A stretch of DNA of 64,000 bases from Cristatella mucedo (lineage: Eukaryota > Bryozoa > Phylactolaemata > Cristatellidae), in contig WPIO01000040.1 in assembly GCA_009760855.2 (NCBI GenBank), positions 3,237,501-3,301,500 on the forward strand. The letters run 5' to 3'. Both the position numbers and the translations under genes were made by a program. The notes beneath the pieces were generated by a model that worked only from the letters and a program-made list of their open reading frames with translations, made no database searches and was not told where the DNA came from. Of this stretch, positions 33,249 through 54,312 are shown one piece after another. The stretch's first letter is position 1, and every line of letters starts with the position of its first letter.

Positions 33249-35160
33249 CCGAGTCCAAAGTATGTGACACCATCACTCTAGCAACAATACAAGACATACA
33301 ATGCACAACCTAACAAGTAAACGACTGACGAATGAAGAGGCGCATTGAAAACCGAGAGCAGACGATGTTGCTCATCCACGACCGCTGCCGCTTGCTCGAA
33401 GAGAGAGTGCCAATCTCTGTGGGAATCCAGCACAAACTCGCAGAGAGCCGCGTATGTGAGCTGCCATCACTTAGTGGTGAGCACACGTGACCTCATCGCG
33501 TGAGCACACGGGTAGCTAAAAAGCATAAGCAAGCCAGTGGCTGGCTGATAACTGTGGACGACGAGTAGCTCAGGTGCTCGGACGACGAGCCCTTGGCTGC
33601 CGAGAGCTGAGCACGACTGAGCTCAGACGAGGCACAGACAAGTGACAGAGCTCAGAGAAGGCCGACTTGCAGATCCTTTGCAGTCTCCTCGTCTTCTCGT
33701 CGGCCTGCTCCCAGTAGAGTGAACCGCCAGTTTCACCCGCTCTTCTTCAGCACCGATAGCGAAGCCACTGATCGGATTGAGTAGTCGCTTGCAGCTCTCT
33801 TTTTGGATCGCATGCCGTTGATCTTCAGTTGAGAGGACAAACGCTTTCCACCTGTATTCCGGATTAAGTACTATTGAACTTGCAGGTCTTGTGGTCCCGG
33901 GCACTTCGAAGAGTTTTTGGGACGTGCAGTGAGTGGCTTTTACAGTTTAGTGCCGATCTGACGCGATATTTGCCTTAACGGCTGCTGTTTCGAGTTTAGA
34001 ACTCGGACCGAATTCCCACGCACGCGAGTACCCCCACACACAGACATGCACACACGCACGCATGCACACGATTACATACGAGCGCTCACGGTAGCAAAAA
34101 CGATATTGCCGAACGGGCTAGTGTCCTCTTCTTTCCATACTCATCGTTCACTGCTATTTTACTTACATGTCTGTAGTTGTCGTTTTCACTAAGATGAAAT
34201 TCGAAAAATCGCCATCTGCTATCACGTATCTGGTACCTGGTATGACGGAGCAAAAGCGAATGCTTAGCTTTAGCCGTATGAATAGTCTGCCTACATGGAC
34301 CAATTTTACGGAGGCCAAGGTGCCTGATTCTGTCAGTGCAAACTTTGCTCTCAAGCTTCATGAGCGATAGACGGCTAGCACGACCTGCCACACTACCCGC
34401 CATTCGTTTCTCAGGCTGCAGGGTCCTTTGCGGTCGGCCGGCGCCTTCGGTCCACGTAACCCGTTGTCATAAAGCTCGAGCCAGATGGTCCCCCTTCGCT
34501 GAATGCCAGAAATCTGCATGAGCCGGTCTCGGGGTGCTGTTTCTAATTGAGCTCGATGGGTCGTGACCTTGGACGTGGCCGCCGACCATGGACTCCCAGC
34601 AATCAGACTTTGGAGCGACCTATCACCTCCGGGCCGTGTAATCTGAGCCCAGCTACCTGCTGCCCTGCAGGGCAGTTAGGCTGTCACGGCCAGCTGCATC
34701 CCCTCAGCGGGTCTTTCTTCTCTGTGTGCCGGTAAGCCGAGCACGACAGTTCCTGGCAGCGGGCTGCCGAGGAGTCGTCGAATTAAACAGCTGCCGCTGG
34801 CTGTAGGCCGGCAGCCGTACGGTCCTGGTTCGCTGTGTTTGCTCTGTGCGGGAGGGCTTTGAGAAAGATCATCTCGGCCCTCATGGCCTGCCTGCCTCAC
34901 TACCTGATCGCGTTGCTTGGAGGTCGTCGCAGATCGCCTCGGTGCATACGCTGTACATGTCCCAAGGTCGGTGCAGTCGCTCTCGGTCGCTGGGCATGAT
35001 GGGCTCTTTCGTCCGATGGGCTCTTTCGTCCGATGGGCCGGTCAGAGTGGGAGCGATCGTGTTTTTGGCCGCCGACCGAAGCCACGACCGTCTGCTGCTC
35101 CGATGCCATTGCCCTAAGCGGAGCTGTGTTGTAGTAGCTGCATTTGCCTTTTTTTTGCAG
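33249..35160. other. Upstream region of the transporter gene
   Basis: No domain-bearing exon was found. CA/CG-type simple sequence lies at 34027-34075. Overlapping frames at 34086-34403 (-) and 34167-34370 (+) are unrecognised. TGTGCCG|GTAAGC near 34730 is a possible splice donor, and the T-run ending TTTTTTTTGCAG at 35149-35160 is a strong acceptor. A 5' exon of the transporter gene probably lies here or further upstream, but it cannot be fixed. Confidence 0.35.
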
Positions 35161-35387
35161 TAGCAGCCTTTGTCAGCGGCAAGCCCGAGACGCTAGGTGC
35201 AGCCCAGGAAGACCCCGACGACAAAGCCACTCAGCTGCGACAGCACGGCAGTGATCCTCGGCCCTCCTGCTCTCGGTCTCCGGCTGCTTCTGCGGCGATC
35301 TCGAAGCAGACCAGCCCGGTGGTGCTGCGCCTCGCGAGCCAGCGCATCGTTCCTCGAGCTCACGCGACGACGACGACGGCAGTTGCG
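35161..35387 (+). CDS. Possible N-terminal extension of the transporter, or 5' UTR
   Basis: A strong acceptor (T-run then GCAG at 35160) precedes this segment. The transporter frame is open from 35163 to the ATG at 35388 with no stop and no other ATG. If spliced at 35161 (phase 1, as most introns of this gene), it would add about 75 residues, including EDPDDKATQLRQ, to the cytosolic N-terminus. If not, it is 5' UTR and translation starts at 35388. Confidence 0.3.
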
Positions 35388-46336
<10,949 letters not shown>

Positions 46337-47015
46337 GTCATCGGCTGCTGCCGCCGCAGCCGCGCTGACTTTCGCCTGGTCCGACGCGATCGTCAGAGCC
46401 CCGCCCCCTCCTGGCTGTCTCTGGTGCATAGAATGTGGCTTTTGGCGGGAAGGGAGAGTGGGACAGGGTGTGGCAAGCTGCGTGTGGCCAATCCACATCG
46501 TCGCGAGCGTAACGCTTTCCGTGTGACCGCTGTGTGGCTGCTGTAGCTGCGTCCGATGAAGCTTCATTCGCTTTCGTTGGCACCCAGAAGCTGCTGGAAG
46601 CTGATGAAATGGAGCAGTTGGTTGTGCGGTAAACGGGGACTTAACGGGACTGTCATTAGTGCGGCCCGTTTCCTTCGCCCGAGTTCGGTTTTCCTTCGGC
46701 CGTTCAATGCACAGCAAATCATGCTGACTCGAGTAAGTTGTAGCTTAAGTTTGGCAAATTACACTGACCGTCCCAATCGGCAGCAGCACCAGCAGCAGCT
46801 CAGTAATTAGTCGAGCTGTTCAGTCTGTCGCCAACTCCCGAGTAAATCGATAGGAGAGCTCTTAAGAAGACGTTCTGTGCCTCTTGGGGGGGGGGGGCTG
46901 AAATTGAATGCTCTCACTCATAGTGCTTGGCCTTACCCGAGTCACTGCTTCCTCGATGCCCTTGACCTGGGTGCGCACCACCACAGGCTGCTGGCAGCAG
47001 ATGCGATTATTGGTA
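46337..47015. other. 3' flank of the transporter gene
   Basis: Contains the 3' UTR of unknown length, and a G-run at 46887-46896. No AATAAA was found by eye within about 650 bases. Confidence 0.35.
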
Positions 47016-47017
47016 TA

Positions 47018-47192
47018 TAATACAATTCATTCGTACAGCGCCCTAAACAGAACTTGATCGCAATTCAGGTGCTTTGCACCGAGCCGCAGGGCTCGAGCTC
47101 ACGTGACCTCGGTCATCAACCACATTTATTTGCTCTGACCTCGGCCGAGGAGGAGAGCACCTTAACCACTGAGCCCAACTGGTAGGCAGCCA
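47018..47192 (-). mobile_element. SINE family 1 copy
   Basis: On the minus strand it has the head AGTTGGGCTCAGTGGTTAAG with a good A-box, GTGCTCTCCTCCTCGGCCGA, an extra roughly 35-base segment, and the B-box GTGAGCTCGAGCCCTGCGGC. The LINE-like tail CAAAGCACCTGAATTGCG runs to GGGCGCTGTACGAATGAATT. Confidence 0.8.
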
Positions 47193-49188
47193 ATGATCGG
47201 CTGCCGGCTGCTTCTTCCAGTTAGAGGCTGCCGTCTGCGCGGAGCTGCTCGTGGACAGGTCCCGTAGCCTAGTGGTAGCTCTCGGAAGTGGTCGGACAGC
47301 CTCGGAACTCGGCATTTATCGCCGAGCCTACATTCCGCTCTAATAGCGCTAGTGTCACGGAAGCTGATTCCCCAGTGCTCTGTCTGCCATAAGGTCAGCT
47401 GACCGAGTCTCGGTGTGGCGAGCGCACATAGAGCAGCCATTTTCCGCTCGGGACGATCGTTTAAGAGCTTGTTTCAGCGATACCCCACACCCCCTGATGA
47501 GCACCTCCTCTCGCTCCGTCCCCTGATGCACCAGCGGTCGCCTGACTTGACGCTCTCTCTTTATTCAGGGAGAGCTTGCTGGACAACGTCTGATGGCCAG
47601 GACAAGTTGAAAAGGAAAAGAAAACTCGGTCGGACCGGAGCGGGACCGGGGCCGACGGGAAGGCTAGGCCCGTCGGCTGCTCTCTGGCCTCAAGTCTGCG
47701 ATGCCACAGGCCGTCCGCTGCCCGGAAGTGACCCCGAAAACCCTATGTGCTGCCGCAGAGGCGGCGGGCAAGACCGACTGCGGTCAGCTGCTGCTGCTGC
47801 TGCAGCCCAGCGCATGTACCGCCAGCAGCTTGGCCGTTCAATGAGCTTATACGCGTGTAATCAACTGCGAACGTTCGCCGCGCCGTCGCGTGCGCGCGAG
47901 CCGTGCAGCAAACGAGCTCGTTCGTGCGTGTTCGCGCGAACGGTGCTGGCATCATATACCGGTTGCATAGCAGCTGCTGCGAAGGTGCAGAGAAAACCGC
48001 AGCCTTGCGCACAGGCCGCGCGGCAGCCGGAGATCCGCAAGAAGTGCAAAGAGCTCACAGTGAATGTGACACTTCGGCGGCAGCGAGCCTCGCTCGTCAT
48101 GGGCCGTTGTCTGCCGCCGTGCGCTGCCGGCCCTGACGTCGACGAATGCGTGCAGGGGGCGCGGGCATTCCTAGCTCTCGCATATCCCAATTATTATTCT
48201 CATCGTGCTACTCAGCATTTCCTTCTATATTACGACATCATACCTTCCACACGCAATGAGGCCATTTTTTTCACCAAGGCAAGAGTGCGCAGTCCAGCGA
48301 TACACAGTGCAGCGTAGGTGCCAGCGAGCGCTGCGCCTTGCAGCTGGGCGGCGCGAGAGCGAGCAGCCGGCTGGTGTCGCATCACGTGACGGTCACGCGA
48401 CCGAGGCTGCCGTCAAACGAGCGAGCATCGGCAGGTGCTCGGCATGGACGGCAGCGTCGAGGCGCCGCCGTCCATGCCAAGATACACAACGTGGAGATAC
48501 ACAACTCGAAGAGAGGGCGCGCACAGCGAGCCGTGCACAAGCCGACTTGTGGGGCAGGAGTGCTCCGGCTCGGTCTCGACGTCTGCAACTCAGCACTGCA
48601 GACTGCACGTGACTGCACCCGTGCGGGCCGACCTATTTCTTCTGCAAGCTGGCCATGACGGCATTGATGTCCTGCAGCAAAAGCAAACCGACGTCGGCAC
48701 GAGGCAGTGAGCAACACTGACAAAAGTGACCGAGGCAGGCTTTGGATGCAAAATATGGTAGCGGTGGTGGCAGCGGCTGTTTCGTGCATGCACATGCGCA
48801 CACCGTGAGCAATGGAGCTGCGAGCTCCAGTGACCCGCAGGCCCGCGACAAAGCACGAGACACTCGGCCGGTCACGTGGTGGCGGTGCAACACCACGTAC
48901 TAGCATGGGCGCAACCCTGGCAAGTACACGATTGAGAGAGATTGAGAGAGAGGGAGAGGGAAAGGGTCATTATCATAACATACTCTTGTGTACAATATAA
49001 TGCATTATATAATGTAGTACTGTAACATATTTGTGATGCCCCCCTTTGAGTTTTGGCCGACCGCTGATGCCTGAGGCTGAGAAGATGGACATTGATAGCC
49101 ATTCCCTGCCTTCCTGCCCCCTCCAGAGTTAGAGACATCGGGTGGCAAACTTTAACTTTCGGGTGACTTTCAAAGGCTAATCCAAAGG
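47193..49188. other. Region between the convergent genes
   Basis: Must contain the 3' end of the guanylate kinase transcript. The + strand frame at 47415-48317 (300 codons, GTG at its 5' end) is Arg/Ala-rich and without a recognisable domain, and is probably compositional. An (A/C)GAGATTGAGAGAGAG simple tract lies at 48930-48962. Confidence 0.3.
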
Positions 49189-49227
49189 TCAGATCGTGAC
49201 AGCAAACTCGACGACCTTCTCCCTAAT
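49189..49227 (-). CDS. Guanylate kinase exon 7 (C-terminal 12 residues), tentative
   Basis: With acceptor GGCATCAG before 49227 the frame continues as [12 protein letters not shown] and stops at 49189-49191, giving a total length of 198. The polypyrimidine tract is poor. An alternative acceptor GTACAG before 49256 would give a 28-residue basic/Ser-rich end in another frame. Complete retention of the 102-nt intron also reads through to the same stop. Confidence 0.55.
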   Translation of the reverse strand: MREKVVEFAVTI

Positions 49228-52200
49228 CTGATGCCAGCGGGTCGTCCGGCTGCCGCCTGTACTTACTGAGATAATAATAACAATAATAGTTATTATTATT
49301 ATCTCGGTAAGTATGCCACCTGTACTTACTGTGATGAGCAGATCTTTCAGAGCAGCGTAGGCGACCTCGAGGTCATCGTTGACGATGTGGTGGTCGTACG
49401 AACCGGGCTGTTCGGCTGCAATCGACGGACGCAATGGCTTTGGGAGCATCAAATATGAGCTGAGGTTCAGCAAACCCATACAGCCATGGCCGACCGGAGA
49501 GCCCGGCCAGCACTGCTGTTCAATATCTGCGCAAAATGGCCTGCCACGAACCGGACAGGACTGGTAGCTGGTCACACGGCTGCCTGACTGCTCTGGTGCC
49601 AGTAGCAGCACCCAAAGCCAAGTGCAACCGTGCGGAAGCGGTGGCTGACGTAAAAGGCGCGTGCCAGCACCGCGGCGATGCGCGCATCAAAGTGCGAGAT
49701 GAAGGCCTAGGATCACCAGGTGTCTCACAGGAAGCCACAGCTGGGCAGCCCCTGGCATCAACCTTCAAGGTTCAAGGCCACTCAACTGTGAGGCCCTTCC
49801 GGTCCTTTTGCTCCAGCATACCCATCCGACCCATCAGACTCCGATCCAGGCTTTACATCGCATCAACGGCTCTTCTGACTGACTAAAAGTCGGCAAACTT
49901 TGCTTCCAACGAATCTCACATCGTTTGGAGGCCGCGCCTCCAGTTCCTACGCTCCAAGGCAGCTGGAGCTCACTACTTCCGACTGACATCGGGACATCTG
50001 ACTTGACATTTAAGAACAAGTTAGAAAAAAGACCAACTGTTTCACACAGAAGTGGGCAAACTGTGGGGGCCTGAGCTGAGCCCCGATAGCCTGTTGTTGA
50101 GCAATTGCGGCTGCTTTGCCTTTGCCACAGAGAGGTGGAAGAGGAGGAGGCTCACTCCTGGAGGAGGAGGCTCACTCCTTTGATTAAAACAAGAGCTCGA
50201 GAGACTTTGCAGGCATCTGACGAAGCAAAGGCGGAAGGAACTCGTACCATAAAAGACACGTTGCCTGGCCTAAATGGCATGAACATCAACAGCTTGAGAC
50301 TAAGGATTTCTCACGTGCAAGTGAGTGGGCCCCAAAGATTTAAAGATATAAATATGCAGTAGGACGATGGATGCCCTGCAGCAGCAGCTGTGTCGTAAAA
50401 TCAAAGCTACTTTTCGACATTTTGGAAACATGCTCTGAATTTGGCAGACCTACCTGTCTCTGATCTGATGCCGACGAGTCTAAATCAATGAGGCAGAAAA
50501 CAAAGCCAGTTGGTTGTGCCACCAAGCCATGATTGCAAGTTCCCAAGCCGATCCCAATCGTGTACGTCAAGCTAAGCATGAACTTTAGGCACTTGAACAA
50601 CAGGCGACAACACGGAGGACAGGAACAGCAAGCGAAACTTCGACTGAGATGGATCGCGCACGAGCACGCCTGAATGCACGGCCTGAATGTGATGCAACGC
50701 CTGCCTGCCTGCCTGCATGGCACGCACACACGGGCTTGCGTGCAAGCAGACGTTTCCGGCTTTGCTGACCCGACTCGACCCTACTATTCGTGCCCGACAT
50801 GCTGCTCGGGCATGCCGCAAAAATCATTTTTGGCTTTACCGACGGCGCCCAGAACAGCACTTCGAAAGACCTCCTCCTCATAACTGAGGAGCCCGCGCGA
50901 TCATGGCCGTCGATGAACCCGTCCACGGCTTTCGAACGCTTGGCTGCTGCTACTGCTCCACAGTACTTACAGTATTCGAGCTCTCGTTTGGCCAGCTCCA
51001 TGCGCTTCCTCAGACTTTGCTCCGACTCCGTGCCACGGCCGCCCAGGCGCTCCTCCTGCAGCGAACAGTCTGACAATGTCAAGGTCATGCGTGTGCCACT
51101 TGGGCGCAGCACACAGCTCGGCTTACACAACCTGGTCCGGATGAAGAAAGATGAGGCGCATTGCCGTCGAACTGGAACAGGAACGGAATGGTCATCTCGT
51201 GATGGCCATCGTGTCTGAAGAGGAGTAGGGACAACTTGCCGCAGTGGCACGTTGGCGTCCCGGTGCCGTCTAGACTAACCTATGGTAATGCGCGGTTTTG
51301 GCAGGCCTAACGAAAAAAGCCACTAGGGCCTCTACAGTTGGCGATGAACACGGATGCAAGATCGGTCAATAACCCAAGAAAATCAGTCGCAAACCATTGC
51401 TACAGGAGCTGCTACGACTTCCTATTGATCAAATTGATCAAATATTGATCAATTGATCGACTGATCAACGGAGCTAAAATTTTATTTTCTGACCCTCAAG
51501 ACCTGCTGCCACGACTCGGCTCGTTGATATCTGGCTGCACTGCTGCACCGGTTTATCAGCCTCCTCTTAGTCTCAGCTCCTCTCAGTATAATTAATTAGA
51601 TCCATTCTTTCACTTAAAAAATTCTGGCTACAACTAAAGAAGCTTTCTGCTCTGCTGCCGATCTCTCCTCGATTGCCGATCTCTCATCGACTCAAGGAAT
51701 CCTCGCGGCCGCGGAATTCTTGTGCAACGACATCGAATCTTCTGCTGCCGCCTGTGGCACATCCTTTCCAGCCGTCGTGAGATGCTATTGCCATGCTACT
51801 CACTCACTAGCCCGGCTGCCCTCCTGACTCAGCTACGCTTCTCGCTTTCTCCTTGTTGCGCAAGATGAAGTATGTTGGCCGCCACCGAATGAGCACCGAA
51901 AGCTTAGTTAGGCTTACGATGCACTGTAGAAAACTCTGGCCAGCGTAACAGCAGCTTAGCCTAAGCGGCATCATGGAGCTAACAGAGGGAGACAATTAAA
52001 TATATCTGTCATTTGTATAGCGCCCTAGGATAGCTTAAGTTCAATCCGGGTGCTTTACACATGCCGCAGGAATCGAGCCCATGACCCGGTCGTTAAAGGT
52101 TGGGCACGTTGGGCCAAACCAAGGCGATCACTGAAACCAAAAGCAAGAGCCGCGCCAGCTTCGACAGACCGCAACACAGACGATCCATCACAGGACTCTG

Positions 52201-53917
52201 CCATGCGAATGGTAAAATGATCGGGCGGATAGTAGGACTCAAGCCCGATGCACAAGTCATCCAGAATATGCAATTCTACCCGATTGACCGAACGTGGACG
52301 GTTGCGAGATTGCCCTTAGCCCCAAAGAAACGAATGGCGAGTGTTCAATGACATCTTGCACGGTGCGCCTACCATACGGAGCACCGCAGGCGATGACTAG
52401 ATCGATCGCGGGGGGGGGGGGGCCCCCCGGGCATGCCCAGGCACGCAATCTCACACAGGAAGCAGAGGGCAGCAGCACGAGCGACGCACCAGCACTCCAA
52501 TGCTCGGAGGAGCTATGAAGAGGTAGCGCGCATTCAAGCCCGCCTTCTTGATGCTCTTCACACCCTCGCTGTCCACGTCCAGTATACAGATGCGACCAGT
52601 CTTCATCACGTCGTCCACGGATTTCTTGCTGCAGCAGCAAGAAATCACGTCGCCCGGCTGAGATCACGCGGGCAGCGTCACGAAGGGCATACGTCACGAA
52701 GGGCAGACGAGGGTGTGTCCCGTCGGTCGAACCCGAGGGAGGCGACGCCGCCACGCCGAGCAGCCGTGAGCGCGAGGGGCCGACCACCTCGACGGCGACG
52801 TTTTCCCCAAGAACAATTGGAAAAATAACGCTCACATTTTCTTTCGCTTGACACCTACTCTTGCAGGCACCAAGACTCATGCTCAGCATGAAGATCAGAA
52901 AAGCGAGGCGATACAGCGAGCGAGGCGATACAGCGAGCGAGGCAGATACAGCAGCAGCAGCAGCAGCAGCAGGAGCAGTGTGGGAACGTGCGGCTTATGC
53001 CCCCCCTGCTGGCTGGCCACTGCAGTGGATCTTGGCGACAAACAAAGAAAAAAGAAAAACAAGAAGAAATCATCACCTCGTTCCGTACAAGTTGTTCGAG
53101 TATTCGGCCGACTCGATGAAGTCGCCATTTTCGATGGCTTGCACCATTTCGGCACGCTCGACGAAATAGTAGTCTGCAACGAGAGTCGTTTCAAAGAGCT
53201 CTCATCATTGTCAACGGCGTTCAATGCTGACGACAAGGCGACCCGAAAAATGGGCCCGAGCTCTGGCCCGTTGCGCTGCAGGTCGCCACGCGCTTCGCTT
53301 CGCTGGCTTTCCGCCGCCGCCTCCGCTGCTGCTGCTACCTTTTCCGTGCTGTTCGCCTGGCCTGGGCTTCCTCGTCGTGTCTGAAGCGAATCGAAAGAAT
53401 GCAGCGCGCGAATGCAGACGCCTCTGCCGATCACGTGAACGGCTGAGGCTGGACAGCGTGAGCGCCGCACCCTCACCGGCGGGAGGGGCGGACAGGGAGG
53501 AAGGATTAAAGGAATTAAAGGATTAAAAATTAAAATTAAAATTAAAAGATTAAAGGATTAAAGGAAGTGTGCATGAGGGCGACAAGAGCTGTCTTTATAG
53601 GAGCCTTCGACGGGTCGCTTCTGAATCACCTACCATCGCATTCCGGGTTCGCTCCTACGGTGACGCGCGTTTCCAAAACAGGGGGCGGCTGCGGCGCCTT
53701 TCAAGCGCGACGGAGGCTTTGAATGAGGGGGGGACAACCAAGCGAGCGAGCGAGCGAGCCAGACGCAGGTGAGTGAGTGAGTGCGCGCGCGAGCACGCAG
53801 CCGCTCACGCGACACGCTGAAGCCGAACACGTCCTTGTAGTCGCCCATCAGCTTGTTCAGCAGAGTGCTCTTGCCAGAGCCCGACGGTCCGCTCATGACG
53901 ACGGGTCGAGCAGCCAT
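49189..53917 (-). CDS. Guanylate kinase (7 coding exons)
   Basis: Exons (minus strand) 53917-53809, 53380-53339, 53173-53077, 52628-52490, 51055-50971, 49415-49330 and 49227-49189 join in frame to 198 residues, matching animal guanylate kinases (about 200). The enzyme phosphorylates GMP to GDP with ATP in the cytosol. Visible motifs are the P-loop GPSGSGKST (10-18) and the full family signature [18 protein letters not shown] (38-55), assembled across exons 1-3. Also seen are [17 protein letters not shown] with the GMP-contacting Glu and Tyr (67-83), [11 protein letters not shown] (96-106), the lid region LGGRGTESE, and [15 protein letters not shown] near the C-terminus. All introns are GT-AG. 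The start ATG 53917 is the first in its frame; no mitochondrial-type extension with an ATG is present. The last exon is the least certain. Confidence 0.93.
49257..49345. repeat. Palindrome flanked by a direct repeat inside guanylate kinase intron 6
   Basis: Arms TACTTACTGAGATAATAATAA-type (49260-49280) and its reverse complement (49293-49313) differ at one of 21 bases. The 12-base spacer is AT-rich. Outside the palindrome, on the sense strand, CAGTAAGTACAGG(T/C)GGCA occurs twice, once at the exon 6 donor and once near 49252-49269. Confidence 0.8.
49330..49415 (-). CDS. Guanylate kinase exon 6
   Basis: 86 nt. Acceptor GATTGCAG, donor CACA|GTAAGT (phase 0). Encodes [20 protein letters not shown] and ALKDLLIT, corresponding to the conserved FD..I.ND.L..AY..L segment. 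Confidence 0.92.
49745..50045 (+). mobile_element. Strongly decayed LINE fragment in guanylate kinase intron 5
   Basis: CATACCCATCCGACCCATCA, TCACATCGTTTGGAGGCCGC, CTCCAGTTCCTACGCTCCAA and AGCTGGAGCTCACTACT follow the order of the family A C-terminal region (FGDRAFSSYAPKAWNSLP equivalents). No tail is present. Confidence 0.5.
50971..51055 (-). CDS. Guanylate kinase exon 5 (lid)
   Basis: 85 nt. Acceptor CTCCTGCAG, donor ATACT|GTAAGT (phase 1). Encodes [20 protein letters not shown] and LAKRELEY, the ATP-covering lid with its arginines and the following helix. Confidence 0.92.
52005..52135 (-). mobile_element. SINE family 1 copy in guanylate kinase intron 4
   Basis: The minus-strand head TTGGTTTGGCCCAACGTGCC has a decayed A-box and is followed by a B-box region GGTCATGGGCTCGATTCCTG. 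The LINE-like tail GTAAAGCACCCGGATTGAAC runs to TAGGGCGCTATACAAATG. Confidence 0.75.
52490..52628 (-). CDS. Guanylate kinase exon 4
   Basis: 139 nt. Acceptor CTGCTGCAG, donor GTGCTG|GTGCGT (phase 0). Encodes [20 protein letters not shown] and [20 protein letters not shown], then PSIGVL. It completes the Ser left by exon 3 and covers the core strand with the conserved LDVD. Confidence 0.92.
53077..53173 (-). CDS. Guanylate kinase exon 3 (GMP-binding)
   Basis: 97 nt. Acceptor GTTGCAG, donor ACGAG|GTGATG (phase 2). Encodes [20 protein letters not shown] and [12 protein letters not shown], the GMP-binding subdomain. Confidence 0.92.
53339..53380 (-). CDS. Guanylate kinase exon 2 (42-nt microexon)
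   Basis: Only 42 nt, from acceptor CTTCAG to donor AAAAG|GTAGCA, phase 1 at both ends. It supplies [14 protein letters not shown], half of the family signature and GMP-binding arginines. It is too short to be called as an ORF, and without it the motif is broken, which strongly supports the model. Confidence 0.9.
53478..53568 (+). repeat. GGATTAAA/AATTAAA tandem repeat
   Basis: About ten short ATTAAA-based units in intron 1 of the guanylate kinase gene. Confidence 0.85.
53809..53917 (-). CDS. Guanylate kinase exon 1 (P-loop)
   Basis: 109 nt, residues 1-36 plus one base. Starts [20 protein letters not shown] and ends FGFSVS. Donor CGC|GTGAGC, phase 1. The frame is open upstream for 66 codons but has no other ATG. 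Confidence 0.93.
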
Positions 53918-54254
53918 GACTGCTGCTGCTGGCGCTCGGCTCTCGAAGTGGCGTCTGCGAGCCGACTGAAGGGCAAGGACGATGCAGCGGCTGCTGCTGC
54001 TGCTGCTCACGACTCGGCACAGACTCGCCAGAGCTGGCGGTGCAATCTGGAAGACGACGAAAAGTGCAAGAATAAAGCATAAACATAAAGCGACTTCGGT
54101 CAAACTGGAGGCCAAAATAAATGGCCAAACAGCCAGCGGGAGATGCTACAGGTGCGAGCGCTACATAACGTTTAACCCTAGCGAGGTCAAACGCAGAGTG
54201 GTGCACCATACGATGGGGGGCACAGAGGCACGGGTGCAGAGGTGCAGAGGGTCA

Positions 54255-54312
54255 CAAGAGTAAAAGAGAGAGAGAGTAAAAGAGAGAGAGAGAGAGTAAA
54301 AGAGAGAGAGAC
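54255..54312 (+). repeat. AGAGAGTAAA-type microsatellite
   Basis: AGAG runs separated by TAAA occur three times just upstream of guanylate kinase exon 1. Confidence 0.9.

Noticed and set aside
47415-48317. 300-codon + strand frame between the two genes
   Set aside because: No ATG at its start, Arg/Ala-rich composition, overlapping long frames on the other strand and no recognisable domain or splice structure. Treated as chance in CpG-rich DNA.
53918-54115. N-terminal hydrophobic extension of guanylate kinase (possible organelle targeting)
   Set aside because: The frame is open, but its only start is a TTG. The first ATG, 53917, gives the normal family length. Non-ATG initiation is possible but unsupported.
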